From NCBI GenBank assembly GCA_001534745.1, contig CP013997.1:248001-312000 (forward strand): 64,000 nucleotides of DNA, written 5' to 3'. Under the pieces are notes generated by a model. It was not told the origin of the DNA, did no database searches, and saw only the letters and a program-made list of their open reading frames with translations. Below are positions 41,897-50,638 of this stretch, in pieces. Each line of letters begins with the position of its first letter. Position 1 is the stretch's first letter. The translations under genes and the position numbers were made by a program. The stretch is from Pseudomonas monteilii. Its GTDB lineage: Bacteria > Pseudomonadota > Gammaproteobacteria > Pseudomonadales > Pseudomonadaceae.

Positions 41897-42135
41897 TGGC
41901 AGGCCAACTCTATACTCGTGCGGTACGCCGACATTCAACCTGCCAAACTGCGGAAAGGCCAGGGAGGCGATCCGTGATCTGCCCGTTCGATATCCCTCCG
42001 GCCAGCTACCACGGTGCTGTCGCCGCGAACGTAGGCCTGGGCGGCACCGTCTATGTCGCCGCTGAGGCCCGCCTGCTCGGCGCTGCCGTGGTGATCGTCG
42101 GCGACCTAAAGCTGGCGCACCCGGCGCAGCGGTAA
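41889..42135 (+). pseudogene. Decayed partial second copy of fdhA
   Basis: Split over two frames, this matches fdhA residues about 134-225. GQANSILVRYADIQPAKL corresponds to GQAEYVLVPYADFNLLKL; then, after a frameshift, PPASYHGAVAANVGLGGTVYV corresponds to PTGYHGAVTAGVGPGSTVYV, and ARLLGAAVVIVGDLK to ARLLGAACVIVGDLN. The GAGPVGLAAAAS loop is deleted. No zinc ligands remain. The intact fdhA lies 2.4 kb away in the same orientation. Confidence 0.8.
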
Positions 42136-42996
42136 TCAGGGTCCCTTCCGGATTCCCTCAAGTGCTTGATTCAACATATCAACGCGTTGCATTGCTTTTT
42201 TTACCTGCCCGGTTAATTGCGAAAAACTGTTTGCTTCAGCTGTGCGCCCGAGGTTTAGATCTTTCCGACGTTTCAGCTGGGAATAGGCATACTCAAGTTG
42301 TTCTTTAAGGAGGCTAAGCTCTTTTTGAGCTTCTCTTCTGTGGGACAATAAGGTTTTTTCTATACTTTCCGTCTGCAGGTTGCGGCCACTGGTTGCTTGA
42401 CGACTGCCTTCTGAGAGCCGTTGACCTGAGGACCGTTCTGGAAGCGGTCTTGTGCGTGTAGTGACAGGTGATTGCTCTTGGGAAGTGAACTTCTTTAAAA
42501 CAGGCGGTGGGGTTTTGCCTTTAGGTGTTCTTAGGCGTAAACGGTTAGCCGCGCCCTTGAAAAAGCTCCGAATGAATTGCGGAACGTTTCCAGAGGGATC
42601 CATTTTATTGATGGGGTCATTATTGCAGTAAGCATATGCATTAAGCCCGCCTTGGTCAAATGGACTAAGTAGGTCAGGGCTGGAGAAACGAAAAAGTGTC
42701 GGATGGTAGGTCCGATTTCCGTTGCCCAATGCGTAGGTTCTTGTCAGAGGGTCAAGGCGTTGCCCGTTAAATGCGAGTATCGCTGTTGACTGTCCTGCTT
42801 CAAAAAAACCATAGGCTGCGTAAGTCGTCTTGTCAGGCACTTTGTTGAGAACAGAGTTGGCTTGGTCAACGTGCAGTATGTGAGCGGCCTTACCTGGATC
42901 GAGTTGCGCTATGACAGTGGTGTGTGATCGCACTATGTGGCGAATACCTTTATCAGAAAGCTCAGTTGCCAAGTGGCCAGCTTGGTAAAAGAGCAT
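42136..42996 (-). CDS. RHS-core orphan mini-protein (286 aa, copy D)
   Basis: This is the most complete RHS-core orphan here. The ATG at 42996 has a textbook ribosome site (AGGAGATACT), better than upstream in-frame ATGs. It reads MLFYQAGHLATEL, IVRSHTTVIAQL, VDQANSVL, YGFFEAGQSTAILAFNGQRL, DPLTRTYALGNGNRTYHP, FDQGGLNAYAYCNNDPINKM and DPSGN. The C-terminal part has a basic Pro/Ser/Thr-rich linker, then a coiled coil (LSHRREAQKELSLLKEQLEY...KKAMQRVDMLNQALEGI). No enzyme motif is recognised. Its 3' end abuts the fdhA remnant. It is AT-richer than neighbouring genes. Confidence 0.78.
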   Translation of the reverse strand: MLFYQAGHLATELSDKGIRHIVRSHTTVIAQLDPGKAAHILHVDQANSVLNKVPDKTTYAAYGFFEAGQSTAILAFNGQRLDPLTRTYALGNGNRTYHPTLFRFSSPDLLSPFDQGGLNAYAYCNNDPINKMDPSGNVPQFIRSFFKGAANRLRLRTPKGKTPPPVLKKFTSQEQSPVTTRTRPLPERSSGQRLSEGSRQATSGRNLQTESIEKTLLSHRREAQKELSLLKEQLEYAYSQLKRRKDLNLGRTAEANSFSQLTGQVKKAMQRVDMLNQALEGIRKGP

Positions 42997-43139
42997 AGTA
43001 TCTCCTTCCGGCGGCGTTCCCGATGTGGTGGCCAGGGCGCTCAGGCGTGGGGGGTGTTTTTCATTATGGGTCGTCATGACGTCGAGGCTCATGAAGCGAG
43101 AGAAGGCTTTCAATCTGCACGACCGCGCACGTGGCCACA

Positions 43140-43157
43140 ACTGACACATTTGCCAGG
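43140..43157. promoter_or_regulatory. RHS-associated palindromic element (copy D)
   Basis: ACTGACACATTTGCCAGG lies 143 bases upstream of copy D. Its asymmetry is reversed relative to the other copies, so it may belong to a lost plus-strand gene. Confidence 0.45.
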
Positions 43158-43214
43158 TAATGGTTACTGAAACGTCTCGTCATCCAAGCCCTTCCGACTC
43201 GACAGGTTCGCCCG

Positions 43215-43719
43215 GTGAACGCATTGACGTTAATGGCTAAGCGGGTATCTGGACAGCCGCACGACAGGCATGGGGTATCGGAAAGGCGTTGGACACGGGA
43301 TGGAGGCCGCAGCGATTTGGGCAAGACGTTCAAAGTGCTTGAGGCGGGTGTCGGAACGGTCAAATTTGCGCCATTGATCCTGCACGATCTGGAGCAGCAA
43401 GGGATTACCAACCCGCTGTTGCAGACCCTAGAGAGTGTTCAAACGACCCCGTTCTGATGGGGTTACCTCGGCCTTAGGCAGGGTGGGCGAGCCTTTGGAC
43501 AAGACAGCCACAACACTTGACTCTGACCAATGCCCTGGGCAATGTCGAAAACCGCGCCGACCTGGACACGGCGTTCTAGGCGCTGGGATGCATATTGAAA
43601 TGATCGGTCAGTTCGCGCCCTTGATCCTTCAGTCTTTAAGACAGCAGGGCATTGGCGGACCGCTGCTGCAAAGCCTGGGTTCCTTGTGGACGACACCGGC
43701 TGCCGTGCCGTCCGTGTAA
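43215..43719 (+). pseudogene. Two tandem DUF2780 C-terminal remnants
   Basis: Remnant 1 (about 43300-43457) reads DLGKTFKVLEAG and KFAPLILHDLEQQGITNPLL, then QTLESV. Remnant 2 (about 43512-43719) reads LTNALGNVENRADLDTAF, an in-frame TAG at 43574, a one-base frameshift, then MIGQFAPLILQSLRQQGIGG and PLLQSLGSLW. Both match the end of the DUF2780 proteins I know from Pseudomonas (GQFAPLILQYLxxQGVxxxLLQxL). The signal peptide and N-terminal part are missing. Confidence 0.68.
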
Positions 43720-43738
43720 TCCTCGGCCAACGCCAGTG

Positions 43739-44635
43739 TCAGTGGGCCAGACGCATCTCTGAACGCAACGCCTCAATGCGTTCGTCCTTTTCCAGCCACA
43801 GCCGATTGACCCACGCCTGCACCCTCTGTCGAAACACCGGATCCTCTTCATAATCCCCTGCCCACAACGCAGAATCCAGCTCACGTACCTGGATATCTAC
43901 GATCACCCGCGAAATGCTGCCGTCGAGCAACGCCCAAAACCCCGGCGCCTTGTCGCCGGGATAGACGACCGTCACGTCCAGCAACGCATCGAGCTGCTCT
44001 CCCATGGCCGCCAGCACGAACGCCACGCCGCCTGCCTTGGGTTTAAGCAGATGACGGTAGGGCGACTGCTGCTCCCGGTGCTTGGCCTGGGTGAAACGGG
44101 TACCTTCAAGGTAATTGACCACGGTCACCGGCTGACGCTTGAACAGCTCGCAGGCGGCCTTGGTGATCTCAAGATCCTTGCCCTTGAGTTCCGGATGCTT
44201 TTCCAGGAAGGCCTTGCTGTAGCGCTTCATGAACGGATAGTCCAGACCCCACCAGGCCAGCCCCAGCAGAGGTACCCAGATCAGCTCCTTCTTCAGGAAG
44301 AACTTGAAGAACGGCGTGCGGCGGTTGAGGCTTTCCATCAGCGCCGGGATGTCCACCCAACTCTGATGGTTGCTAACGCACAGGTAGGAAGTATCCGTTC
44401 GCAGGTTGTCGATGCCGCGGATGTCCCAGCGGGTCGGGATGCACGCGGCGAAGATCCGCTTGTCGATCTCGGCCCAGGTTTCGGCCACCCACATGACCGC
44501 GCGCGAGGCCCAGTCGCGGCCACGGGCCGGCAGCACCAGCTTGAGCACGGCGAAGAACAGCAAGGGGCAAATCAATACCAGTGTGTTGAGCAACAGCAGG
44601 GTGGCCACGAGGATGCCGGTGAACAGGCGACGCAT
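43739..44635 (-). CDS. 1-acyl-glycerol-3-phosphate acyltransferase family protein (YihG-like)
   Basis: This inner-membrane PlsC-type acyltransferase moves a fatty acyl group to lysophosphatidic acid or a related acceptor. The ATG at 44635 gives 298 residues with an N-terminal membrane helix (GILVATLLLLNTLVLICPLL). The catalytic HX4D motif is His90-Asp95 (NHQSWVDI), with the FFLKKELIWVPLLGLAWWGL block and the EGTR motif at 177-180. The length and the C-terminal 110 residues match the YihG branch rather than short PlsC. A frame extension upstream is not needed. It marks the return to ordinary GC-rich core genome. Confidence 0.87.
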   Translation of the reverse strand: MRRLFTGILVATLLLLNTLVLICPLLFFAVLKLVLPARGRDWASRAVMWVAETWAEIDKRIFAACIPTRWDIRGIDNLRTDTSYLCVSNHQSWVDIPALMESLNRRTPFFKFFLKKELIWVPLLGLAWWGLDYPFMKRYSKAFLEKHPELKGKDLEITKAACELFKRQPVTVVNYLEGTRFTQAKHREQQSPYRHLLKPKAGGVAFVLAAMGEQLDALLDVTVVYPGDKAPGFWALLDGSISRVIVDIQVRELDSALWAGDYEEDPVFRQRVQAWVNRLWLEKDERIEALRSEMRLAH

Positions 44636-44829
44636 AGGGAAACTCTTGTGGTCTGAGCAGGGGGCCATGATAAGCATGCCATTGCGCCCCGCCAAATGTG
44701 TCGGGCCGGGCGGCGCGAACAAATGTTTCACATTGTGTTGGCTAGAGTCGCAGGCCGTTGCCAGGAGCCGTTGAAACATCGACGTGCGATTGGCGTCCAA
44801 CCGGTACTGTCGAATCAGGAGCCTTGCCC

Positions 44830-45330
44830 GTGAAACCCATGCTTGCCTTGCTGTGCACCTTGTCTCTGCCCGTCATGGCGGCGGACCCCATGCTCTATGG
44901 GCGCTACGAACACGTCGGCCTGCCGGAACTCGGCGAAACCCTCAAGGCCAAGATGGACACCGGTGCCTGGACCGCCTCGCTGTCGGCCAAGGACATCGAG
45001 CGCTTCAGCCGCAATGGCGACGACTGGGTACGCTTCCGCCTGGCGACCCCGGACGCCGACGGCAAGGTCTACGAGCACAAGCTGGCGCGCATCAGCAAGA
45101 TCAAGAGCCGCGCCGACGAGGACGACGAAGGCGAGGCGGCCGGTTTCGCCAAGCGGCCGGTGATCGACCTGGACCTGTGCCTGGGCAACGTCAAGCGCAC
45201 CGTCGAGGTGAACCTCACCGACCGCAGCAGCTTCGACTACCCGCTGCTGATCGGCGCCAAGGCCCTGCGCGAGTTCAAGGCGGCCATCGACCCGGCGCAG
45301 CGTTACACCGCGGACAAGCCGGACTGCTGA
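44830..45330 (+). CDS. Retropepsin-like (RimK/LysX-associated, Zn_protease family) protein
   Basis: This 166-residue protein belongs to the family often labelled ATP-dependent zinc protease, whose fold is that of a retroviral-type aspartic protease. The catalytic-type motif is at 42-46 (MDTGA). I chose the GTG at 44830 because AGGAG lies 8 bases upstream; an ATG three codons later is possible. A signal peptide (LALLCTLSLPVMA, cleavage near AADPML) suggests a periplasmic location. The closing YPLLIGAKALREFKAAIDP is typical. It precedes creB by 115 bases on the same strand. A proteolytic role is known only for some relatives. Confidence 0.82.
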   Translation: MKPMLALLCTLSLPVMAADPMLYGRYEHVGLPELGETLKAKMDTGAWTASLSAKDIERFSRNGDDWVRFRLATPDADGKVYEHKLARISKIKSRADEDDEGEAAGFAKRPVIDLDLCLGNVKRTVEVNLTDRSSFDYPLLIGAKALREFKAAIDPAQRYTADKPDC

Positions 45331-45351
45331 GAGAAGGGCTGCAAGTCGTAC

Positions 45352-45427
45352 GCTGCAAGCTAGAAGCTAGAAGCCGTAACCAGTAGGATTCCAGCGCACA
45401 TCCATACGCCTGCTTCCAGCTTGCAGT
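45352..45427. repeat. CTGCAAGCT inverted repeat between protease-like gene and creB
   Basis: CTGCAAGCT (near 45352) and AGCTTGCAG (near 45418) are inverted, with direct AGCTAGAAGC units beside the first. The same core occurs before hisF (5387) and loosely near 49060. It seems to be a small dispersed element of this genome. Confidence 0.5.
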
Positions 45428-45445
45428 TCGCCGCCCGAGATCCTC

Positions 45446-46126
45446 ATGCCCCACATCCTCATCGTCGAAGACGAAGCCGCCATCGCCGACACGTTGGTCT
45501 ACGCCTTGCAGGCCGATGGCCACAGCACCGACTGGGTCACCCTGGGCGGCGCGGCGCTCGAGCGGCTGCGCCTACAGCCGGCGGACCTGGTGATTCTCGA
45601 CATCGGCCTGCCTGACATCAGCGGGTTCGAGACGTGTCGGCAGTTGCGTCGGTTTTCCGAGGTGCCGGTGATGTTCCTCAGCGCACGCGATGGCGAAATC
45701 GATCGGGTGGTGGGGCTGGAGATCGGGGCCGACGATTATGTCGTCAAGCCGTTTAGCCCGCGCGAAGTGACGGCGCGGGTACGGGCGATTCTCAAGCGCA
45801 TGGCGCCACGGGTCGAGCCGGTGGAGGCCGCAGCGGCATTTCAGGTGGACATCCTGCGCATGCAGATCCACTACCGGGGGCAGCCGTTGTCGCTGACGCG
45901 CCATGAGTTTCGCCTGCTGCACTGCCTGTTGGCGCAACCGCAGCGGGTGTTCAGTCGCGAGCAACTGCTCGACGCGCTCGGGGTGGCCTCCGATGTCGGC
46001 TACGAGCGAACCATCGACAGCCACATCAAGAGCCTGCGTGCCAAGCTGCGCCAGGTCGCCGCGCACGCCGAGCCGATCCAGACCCACCGCGGCCTGGGCT
46101 ACAGCTACAGCCCGGACCAGGCCTGA
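45446..46126 (+). CDS. creB: CreB response regulator
   Basis: CreB (BlrA) is the OmpR-type response regulator of the CreBC system. The 226-residue protein has an N-terminal receiver with phospho-acceptor Asp52 (LVILDIGLPD), the early acidic pair in VEDEAA and Lys in VKPFSP. Its C-terminal winged helix (about 130-225) has LSLTRHEFRLLHCLL and TIDSHIKSLRAKLRQV. In pseudomonads CreBC controls biofilm, fitness and beta-lactam responses. The stop overlaps the creC ATG (TGATG). Identity rests on the creB-creC-creD order. Confidence 0.92.
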   Translation: MPHILIVEDEAAIADTLVYALQADGHSTDWVTLGGAALERLRLQPADLVILDIGLPDISGFETCRQLRRFSEVPVMFLSARDGEIDRVVGLEIGADDYVVKPFSPREVTARVRAILKRMAPRVEPVEAAAAFQVDILRMQIHYRGQPLSLTRHEFRLLHCLLAQPQRVFSREQLLDALGVASDVGYERTIDSHIKSLRAKLRQVAAHAEPIQTHRGLGYSYSPDQA

Positions 46127-47556
46127 TGCGCCTGGGGATACGGATTTTCCTGGTGTACTTCCTGTTCGTCGGCCTGGCCGGCTACTTTCTGCTCAATACC
46201 GTGCGTGAGCAGATCCGCCCGGTGGTCCGCCAGTCCTCCGAAGAAACCTTGGTGGACACCGCCAACCTGCTGGCGGAAATCCTGCACGATGACGTCAAGG
46301 CCGGCACCTTGGGCCAGAGTCGCCTACCCGAAGTGCTCAAGGCCTATGGCCTGCGCAGCCCTGGCGCGCAGATCTGGGGGTTGACCAAGCATCAGGTCAG
46401 CCACCGCATCTACGTCACCGACGCCCACGGCATCGTGCTGCTCGACTCCAGTGGTCAGGCGCTCGGCCAGGACTACTCGCGCTGGAACGACGTCTACCTG
46501 ACCTTGCGGGGCCAGTATGGCGCGCGCTCCACGCGCAGTGTCGAGGCAGACGAGAGCACCTCGGTCATGCATGTGGCCGCACCCATCCTGGATGAAGGCC
46601 GCATCATTGGCGTGGTCACCGTGGCCAAGCCCAACAGCTCTTTGCAGCCCTACATCGACCGTTCCGAACGACGTCTGCTGACCCTCGGGCTGGGCGTGAT
46701 CGTCATGGGCCTGCTGGTCGGGGCAGCCTTGTCCTGGTGGCTGGCGCGTGCCCTGCGCAAACTGGCCCGTTACGCCCAGGCGGTCAGCGAGGGCGAACGT
46801 GCCGCGCTGCCGTTCTACAAGGGGGGCGAGCTGGCGCACCTGGCCGGTGCCGTCGAGCGCATGCGCACGCAGCTCGAGGGCAAGGCGTACGTCGAGCGTT
46901 ACGTCCACACCCTGACCCATGAGCTGAAAAGCCCGCTGGCCGCGATCCGTGGCGCCGCGGAGCTGCTGCAGGGAGAGATGCCGGCCGAGCAGCGGGCGAA
47001 GTTCGCCGCCAACGTGGAGCGCGAGAGCGAACGCGTGCAGCAGATGATCGAACGCCTGCTCGACCTGGCCAAGGTCGAGCAGATGCAGGCGTTGGACGAC
47101 GAACAGCATGTGGACATCGCGGCACTGGTCGATGAGCTGTTGATGGCCCAGGCGAGTCGCCTGGCGGCTGCGGATATCCAGGTGCGCCAGGGGCTGCCGA
47201 TGCGCCGCGTGCTGTGCGACCCCTTCCTGATGCGTCAGGCCCTGGCCAATCTGCTGGACAATGCCCTGGACTTCACGCCTCCGGGCGGCGCTCTGACGTT
47301 CGACCTGACACACGAGGGCGAACGGGTGGCGCTGAGCGTGTTCAACCAGGGGGAGGCGATTCCGGACTACGCCATCGGCCGGGTTGCCGAGCGGTTCTAC
47401 TCACTGCCTCGTCCCGGCAGCGGGCGCAAGAGCACCGGCCTGGGGCTCAACTTCGTGGCCGAGGTGATGCACCTGCATGGCGGCGCCCTGGCCGTGGACA
47501 ATGTCGAGGGCGGAGTGCGCGTGCAGCTGTGGCTGCCGGCGCGACGCTTCGGCTAA
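46126..47556 (+). CDS. creC: CreC sensor histidine kinase
   Basis: CreC (BlrB) is the membrane sensor kinase for CreB. The 476-residue protein has a first membrane helix at 5-24, a periplasmic region (about 25-180), a second helix near 185-207, a HAMP linker, and a DHp domain with the phosphorylated His265 (TLTHELKSPLAAIRGAAELL). Its ATPase domain contains the N box (ANLLDNALDF), the G boxes (STGLGLNFV) and a short C-terminus. It is translationally coupled to creB. Confidence 0.92.
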   Translation: MRLGIRIFLVYFLFVGLAGYFLLNTVREQIRPVVRQSSEETLVDTANLLAEILHDDVKAGTLGQSRLPEVLKAYGLRSPGAQIWGLTKHQVSHRIYVTDAHGIVLLDSSGQALGQDYSRWNDVYLTLRGQYGARSTRSVEADESTSVMHVAAPILDEGRIIGVVTVAKPNSSLQPYIDRSERRLLTLGLGVIVMGLLVGAALSWWLARALRKLARYAQAVSEGERAALPFYKGGELAHLAGAVERMRTQLEGKAYVERYVHTLTHELKSPLAAIRGAAELLQGEMPAEQRAKFAANVERESERVQQMIERLLDLAKVEQMQALDDEQHVDIAALVDELLMAQASRLAAADIQVRQGLPMRRVLCDPFLMRQALANLLDNALDFTPPGGALTFDLTHEGERVALSVFNQGEAIPDYAIGRVAERFYSLPRPGSGRKSTGLGLNFVAEVMHLHGGALAVDNVEGGVRVQLWLPARRFG

Positions 47557-47583
47557 GCCTGCACGGGTCGAGCTTCCTGCAAC

Positions 47584-47599
47584 TTCACACACACACCAC
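47584..47599 (+). promoter_or_regulatory. Possible CreB-box upstream of creD
   Basis: TTCAC-ACACAC-ACCAC matches the cre/blr tag TTCAC-N6-TTCAC at 8 of 10 positions (first half exact). It lies in the 105-base creC-creD gap, where CreB is known to act in relatives. Confidence 0.4.
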
Positions 47600-47661
47600 A
47601 CAGGCTCCTCGAAGCCTCCACACAGCCTGCGCACACTGCCTCCATTGCCACAGGAGGCCCC

Positions 47662-48990
47662 ATGAACAAGACCCTTGCTTTCAAGCTTGGCACCATTGCC
47701 CTGCTGACGTTGCTGCTGCTGATTCCGCTGCTCATGATCGGTGGCCTGATCGGCGAACGCCAACGTCTGCGCGACAGCGTGGTGCAGAACATTGCCCAGA
47801 GCGCCAGCTTCGACCAACGCATCAGCGGCCCGCTGCTGGTGGTGCCATACCGCAAGCTGCAACGCCGCTGGATCGACAAGGACGGCCAGCGTGTGCAGGA
47901 CGTCAGCACGGTCGCCGGGCAGCTCTACATCCTGCCCGAGACCTTCGCCGCCGACCTGAACGTGGACACGGAACAGCGGGCGCGTGGCATCTACCAGGCA
48001 CGGCTGTTCCACGCCAAGGGGCACCTGGGCGGCAGCTTCCGGTTGCCGGCGCGCTGGGGCATCGACAAGGATTTCGAAGACTACCGCTTCGACACGCCAC
48101 GTCTGGTGGTCGGCATCAGCGACATTCGTGGGATCGAGAATGCCCTGCAACTGACCGTCGACGGCAAGGCCCAGACCTTCGAGGCCGGCACCGGACTGGA
48201 CTGGCTACGCGACGGGGTGCAGGTGGCCTTGCCCCAGCTCGAGGATCCGGTCGCCCGTGAGTTCGAGTACGGTTTTGACCTGGCGTTGCAGGGCACGGGG
48301 CAGTTGCAGCTCCTGCCGGTCGGACGCACCAGCCGTGTCGACCTGCGCGCCAGCTGGCCGCACCCGAGCTTCATCGGCAGCTACCTGCCCAACCGCCATG
48401 CGATCGACGACAACGGCTTCACCGCGCACTGGCAGACGTCCTTCTTCGCCACCAACCTCGAAGACGCCTTGCAACAATGCGCCATGAACGGGCAGTGCGA
48501 GGCCTTCGGCGAGCGCACCTTCGGCGTGAGTTTCGTCGACCCGGTCGACCAGTACCTGAAAAGCGAACGCGCCATCAAGTACGCCCTGCTGTTCATCGCG
48601 CTGACCTTCGCCGGTTTCTTCCTGTTCGAGGTGCTCAGGAACCTCAGTGTCCACCCGGTGCAGTACATCCTGGTCGGCACGGCCCTGGCCTTCTTCTACC
48701 TGCTGTTGCTGTCGTTGTCCGAGCATCTGGGCTTCGGGCTGGCGTATGGCCTGTCGGCGACGGCCTGCGTGGCGCTGATCGGGTTCTACCTGAGCCATGT
48801 GTTGCACAGCGCGGCCCGCGGTGTCGGCTTCGCGGCGGGGTTGGCGGCGCTGTACGCCTTGCTTTACGGGCTGCTCAGTGCCGAGGATTACGCCCTGCTG
48901 ATGGGGTCGCTGCTGTGCTTCGGTTTGCTGGGCGTGTTCATGGTTCTCACGCGCCGGCTCGACTGGGCGCGGGTGGGGCGGCCGACATGA
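47662..48990 (+). CDS. creD: CreD inner membrane protein
   Basis: CreD is the main output gene of CreBC; its biochemical role is still unclear. The 442-residue protein has an N-terminal membrane helix (about 9-28, LTLLLLIPLLMIGGLIGERQ), a large periplasmic beta-rich domain to about residue 300, and five or six C-terminal membrane helices (about 305-435), e.g. YALLFIALTFAGFFLFEVLR and the LCFGLLGVFMVLTRRLDW end. The family start MNKTLAFKLGTIALL and a GGAGG ribosome site support the ATG at 47662. Confidence 0.92.
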   Translation: MNKTLAFKLGTIALLTLLLLIPLLMIGGLIGERQRLRDSVVQNIAQSASFDQRISGPLLVVPYRKLQRRWIDKDGQRVQDVSTVAGQLYILPETFAADLNVDTEQRARGIYQARLFHAKGHLGGSFRLPARWGIDKDFEDYRFDTPRLVVGISDIRGIENALQLTVDGKAQTFEAGTGLDWLRDGVQVALPQLEDPVAREFEYGFDLALQGTGQLQLLPVGRTSRVDLRASWPHPSFIGSYLPNRHAIDDNGFTAHWQTSFFATNLEDALQQCAMNGQCEAFGERTFGVSFVDPVDQYLKSERAIKYALLFIALTFAGFFLFEVLRNLSVHPVQYILVGTALAFFYLLLLSLSEHLGFGLAYGLSATACVALIGFYLSHVLHSAARGVGFAAGLAALYALLYGLLSAEDYALLMGSLLCFGLLGVFMVLTRRLDWARVGRPT

Positions 48991-49121
48991 GGGAGGATAA
49001 AGCGATCGGGCGTTGGCTGGCGCAGCGGGTTGGGCAGTTGTTCGGTACGACGCCGCAGCTACACGCTACAAGCAGAGCGACGTAGAGACTTGCGCGGTAG
49101 GCATCCGGTCCGGCGGCGCCG

Positions 49122-49254
49122 ACATCGCGGGCAAGCCCGCTCCCACAGAGGGCTGTGCCAGCCCGACGAATTGGCGCTGCGAGCGACCGATCCATCGAGC
49201 TGATACATGCCCGAAGCAGGACCTTGTGGGAGCGGGCTTGCCCGCGATGCAGAC
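49122..49254. repeat. Inverted REP pair between creD and the GST gene
   Basis: CGCGGGCAAGCCCGCTCCCA (near 49127) and TGGGAGCGGGCTTGCCCGCG (near 49228) separate two convergent genes. Nothing else is seen in the gap 48991-49275. Confidence 0.75.
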
Positions 49255-49275
49255 GCCGAGGAGGGAGCAGTGCTC

Positions 49276-49899
49276 TCAGGCCGTCGGCACCGTGGCACGC
49301 ATGGACGGCCGTTGGGCGACCTCGGCATACCAGGCCGCCAGCCCCGGTTGTCGCTCACGCCAGCCGAACCCAGGCTGGCGCAGATCCAGGTAGCCCAGGG
49401 CACAGGCCACGCCGATGGCGGCGATGTCGAATGCCGAAGCCAGCTCGGCCAGGTGTGCCTGCTCGAAGTCGGCCAGGGCGCGCTGGATCTTCTGCGTCTG
49501 CGCCTCTGTCCAGCCGTCCCAGCGCTTGTCCTCGGGACGCAGAAAGGTCTCGTAGCGGGTCGAGACCGCCGCATCCAGTACGCCGTCGGCCTGGGACGCC
49601 AGGGTCAGCCGCCGCCAACGGGCGGCGCCTTCGCGTGGAATCAGAGGGTGGCCGACATGCTGCTGGTCCAGGTACTCGCAGATCACCCGGCTGTCATGCA
49701 GCACGGTGCCATCGGCCAGGCGCAGGGCCGGGATCTTGCCGAGCGGGTTGTCCTGGTTGAGCGTTTCGTCACCGTTGACCGGGCTGATGTTCACACCCTG
49801 CAGGGTGACCCGGTCCTGCTGCCCGGTCTCGTGCAGCAAGACCATGACCTTGCGCACGAACGGCGACAAGGGCGAGTGGAACAGTGTCATGCCGCTCAT
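49276..49899 (-). CDS. Glutathione S-transferase family protein
   Basis: This 207-residue protein has the GST layout. The thioredoxin-fold N-terminus ([20 protein letters not shown]) carries the Ser/Pro active-site region, the cis-Pro motif reads GKIPALRL, the [10 protein letters not shown] glutathione-gamma-Glu site follows, and then the helical C-terminal domain with the N-capping motif [17 protein letters not shown] chose the ATG at 49899 (AGGAG upstream) over 49890. The substrate is unknown. It lies 10 bases downstream of msrA on the minus strand, so it is probably co-transcribed and linked to oxidative or electrophile stress. Confidence 0.88.
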   Translation of the reverse strand: MSGMTLFHSPLSPFVRKVMVLLHETGQQDRVTLQGVNISPVNGDETLNQDNPLGKIPALRLADGTVLHDSRVICEYLDQQHVGHPLIPREGAARWRRLTLASQADGVLDAAVSTRYETFLRPEDKRWDGWTEAQTQKIQRALADFEQAHLAELASAFDIAAIGVACALGYLDLRQPGFGWRERQPGLAAWYAEVAQRPSMRATVPTA

Positions 49900-49909
49900 C
49901 GCCGGCTCC

Positions 49910-50575
<666 letters not shown>

Positions 50576-50638
50576 GGCCATACCTCTTGAGTCGGTCGAA
50601 AGGGAAGATCCCTAGTGTGCCCGAGAGTCGCGCGGCTG

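Noticed and set aside
48987..49085. Short plus-strand frame starting MREDKAIGRW after creD
   Set aside because: Only about 32 codons, runs into dispersed repeat sequence and lacks a clear ribosome site.
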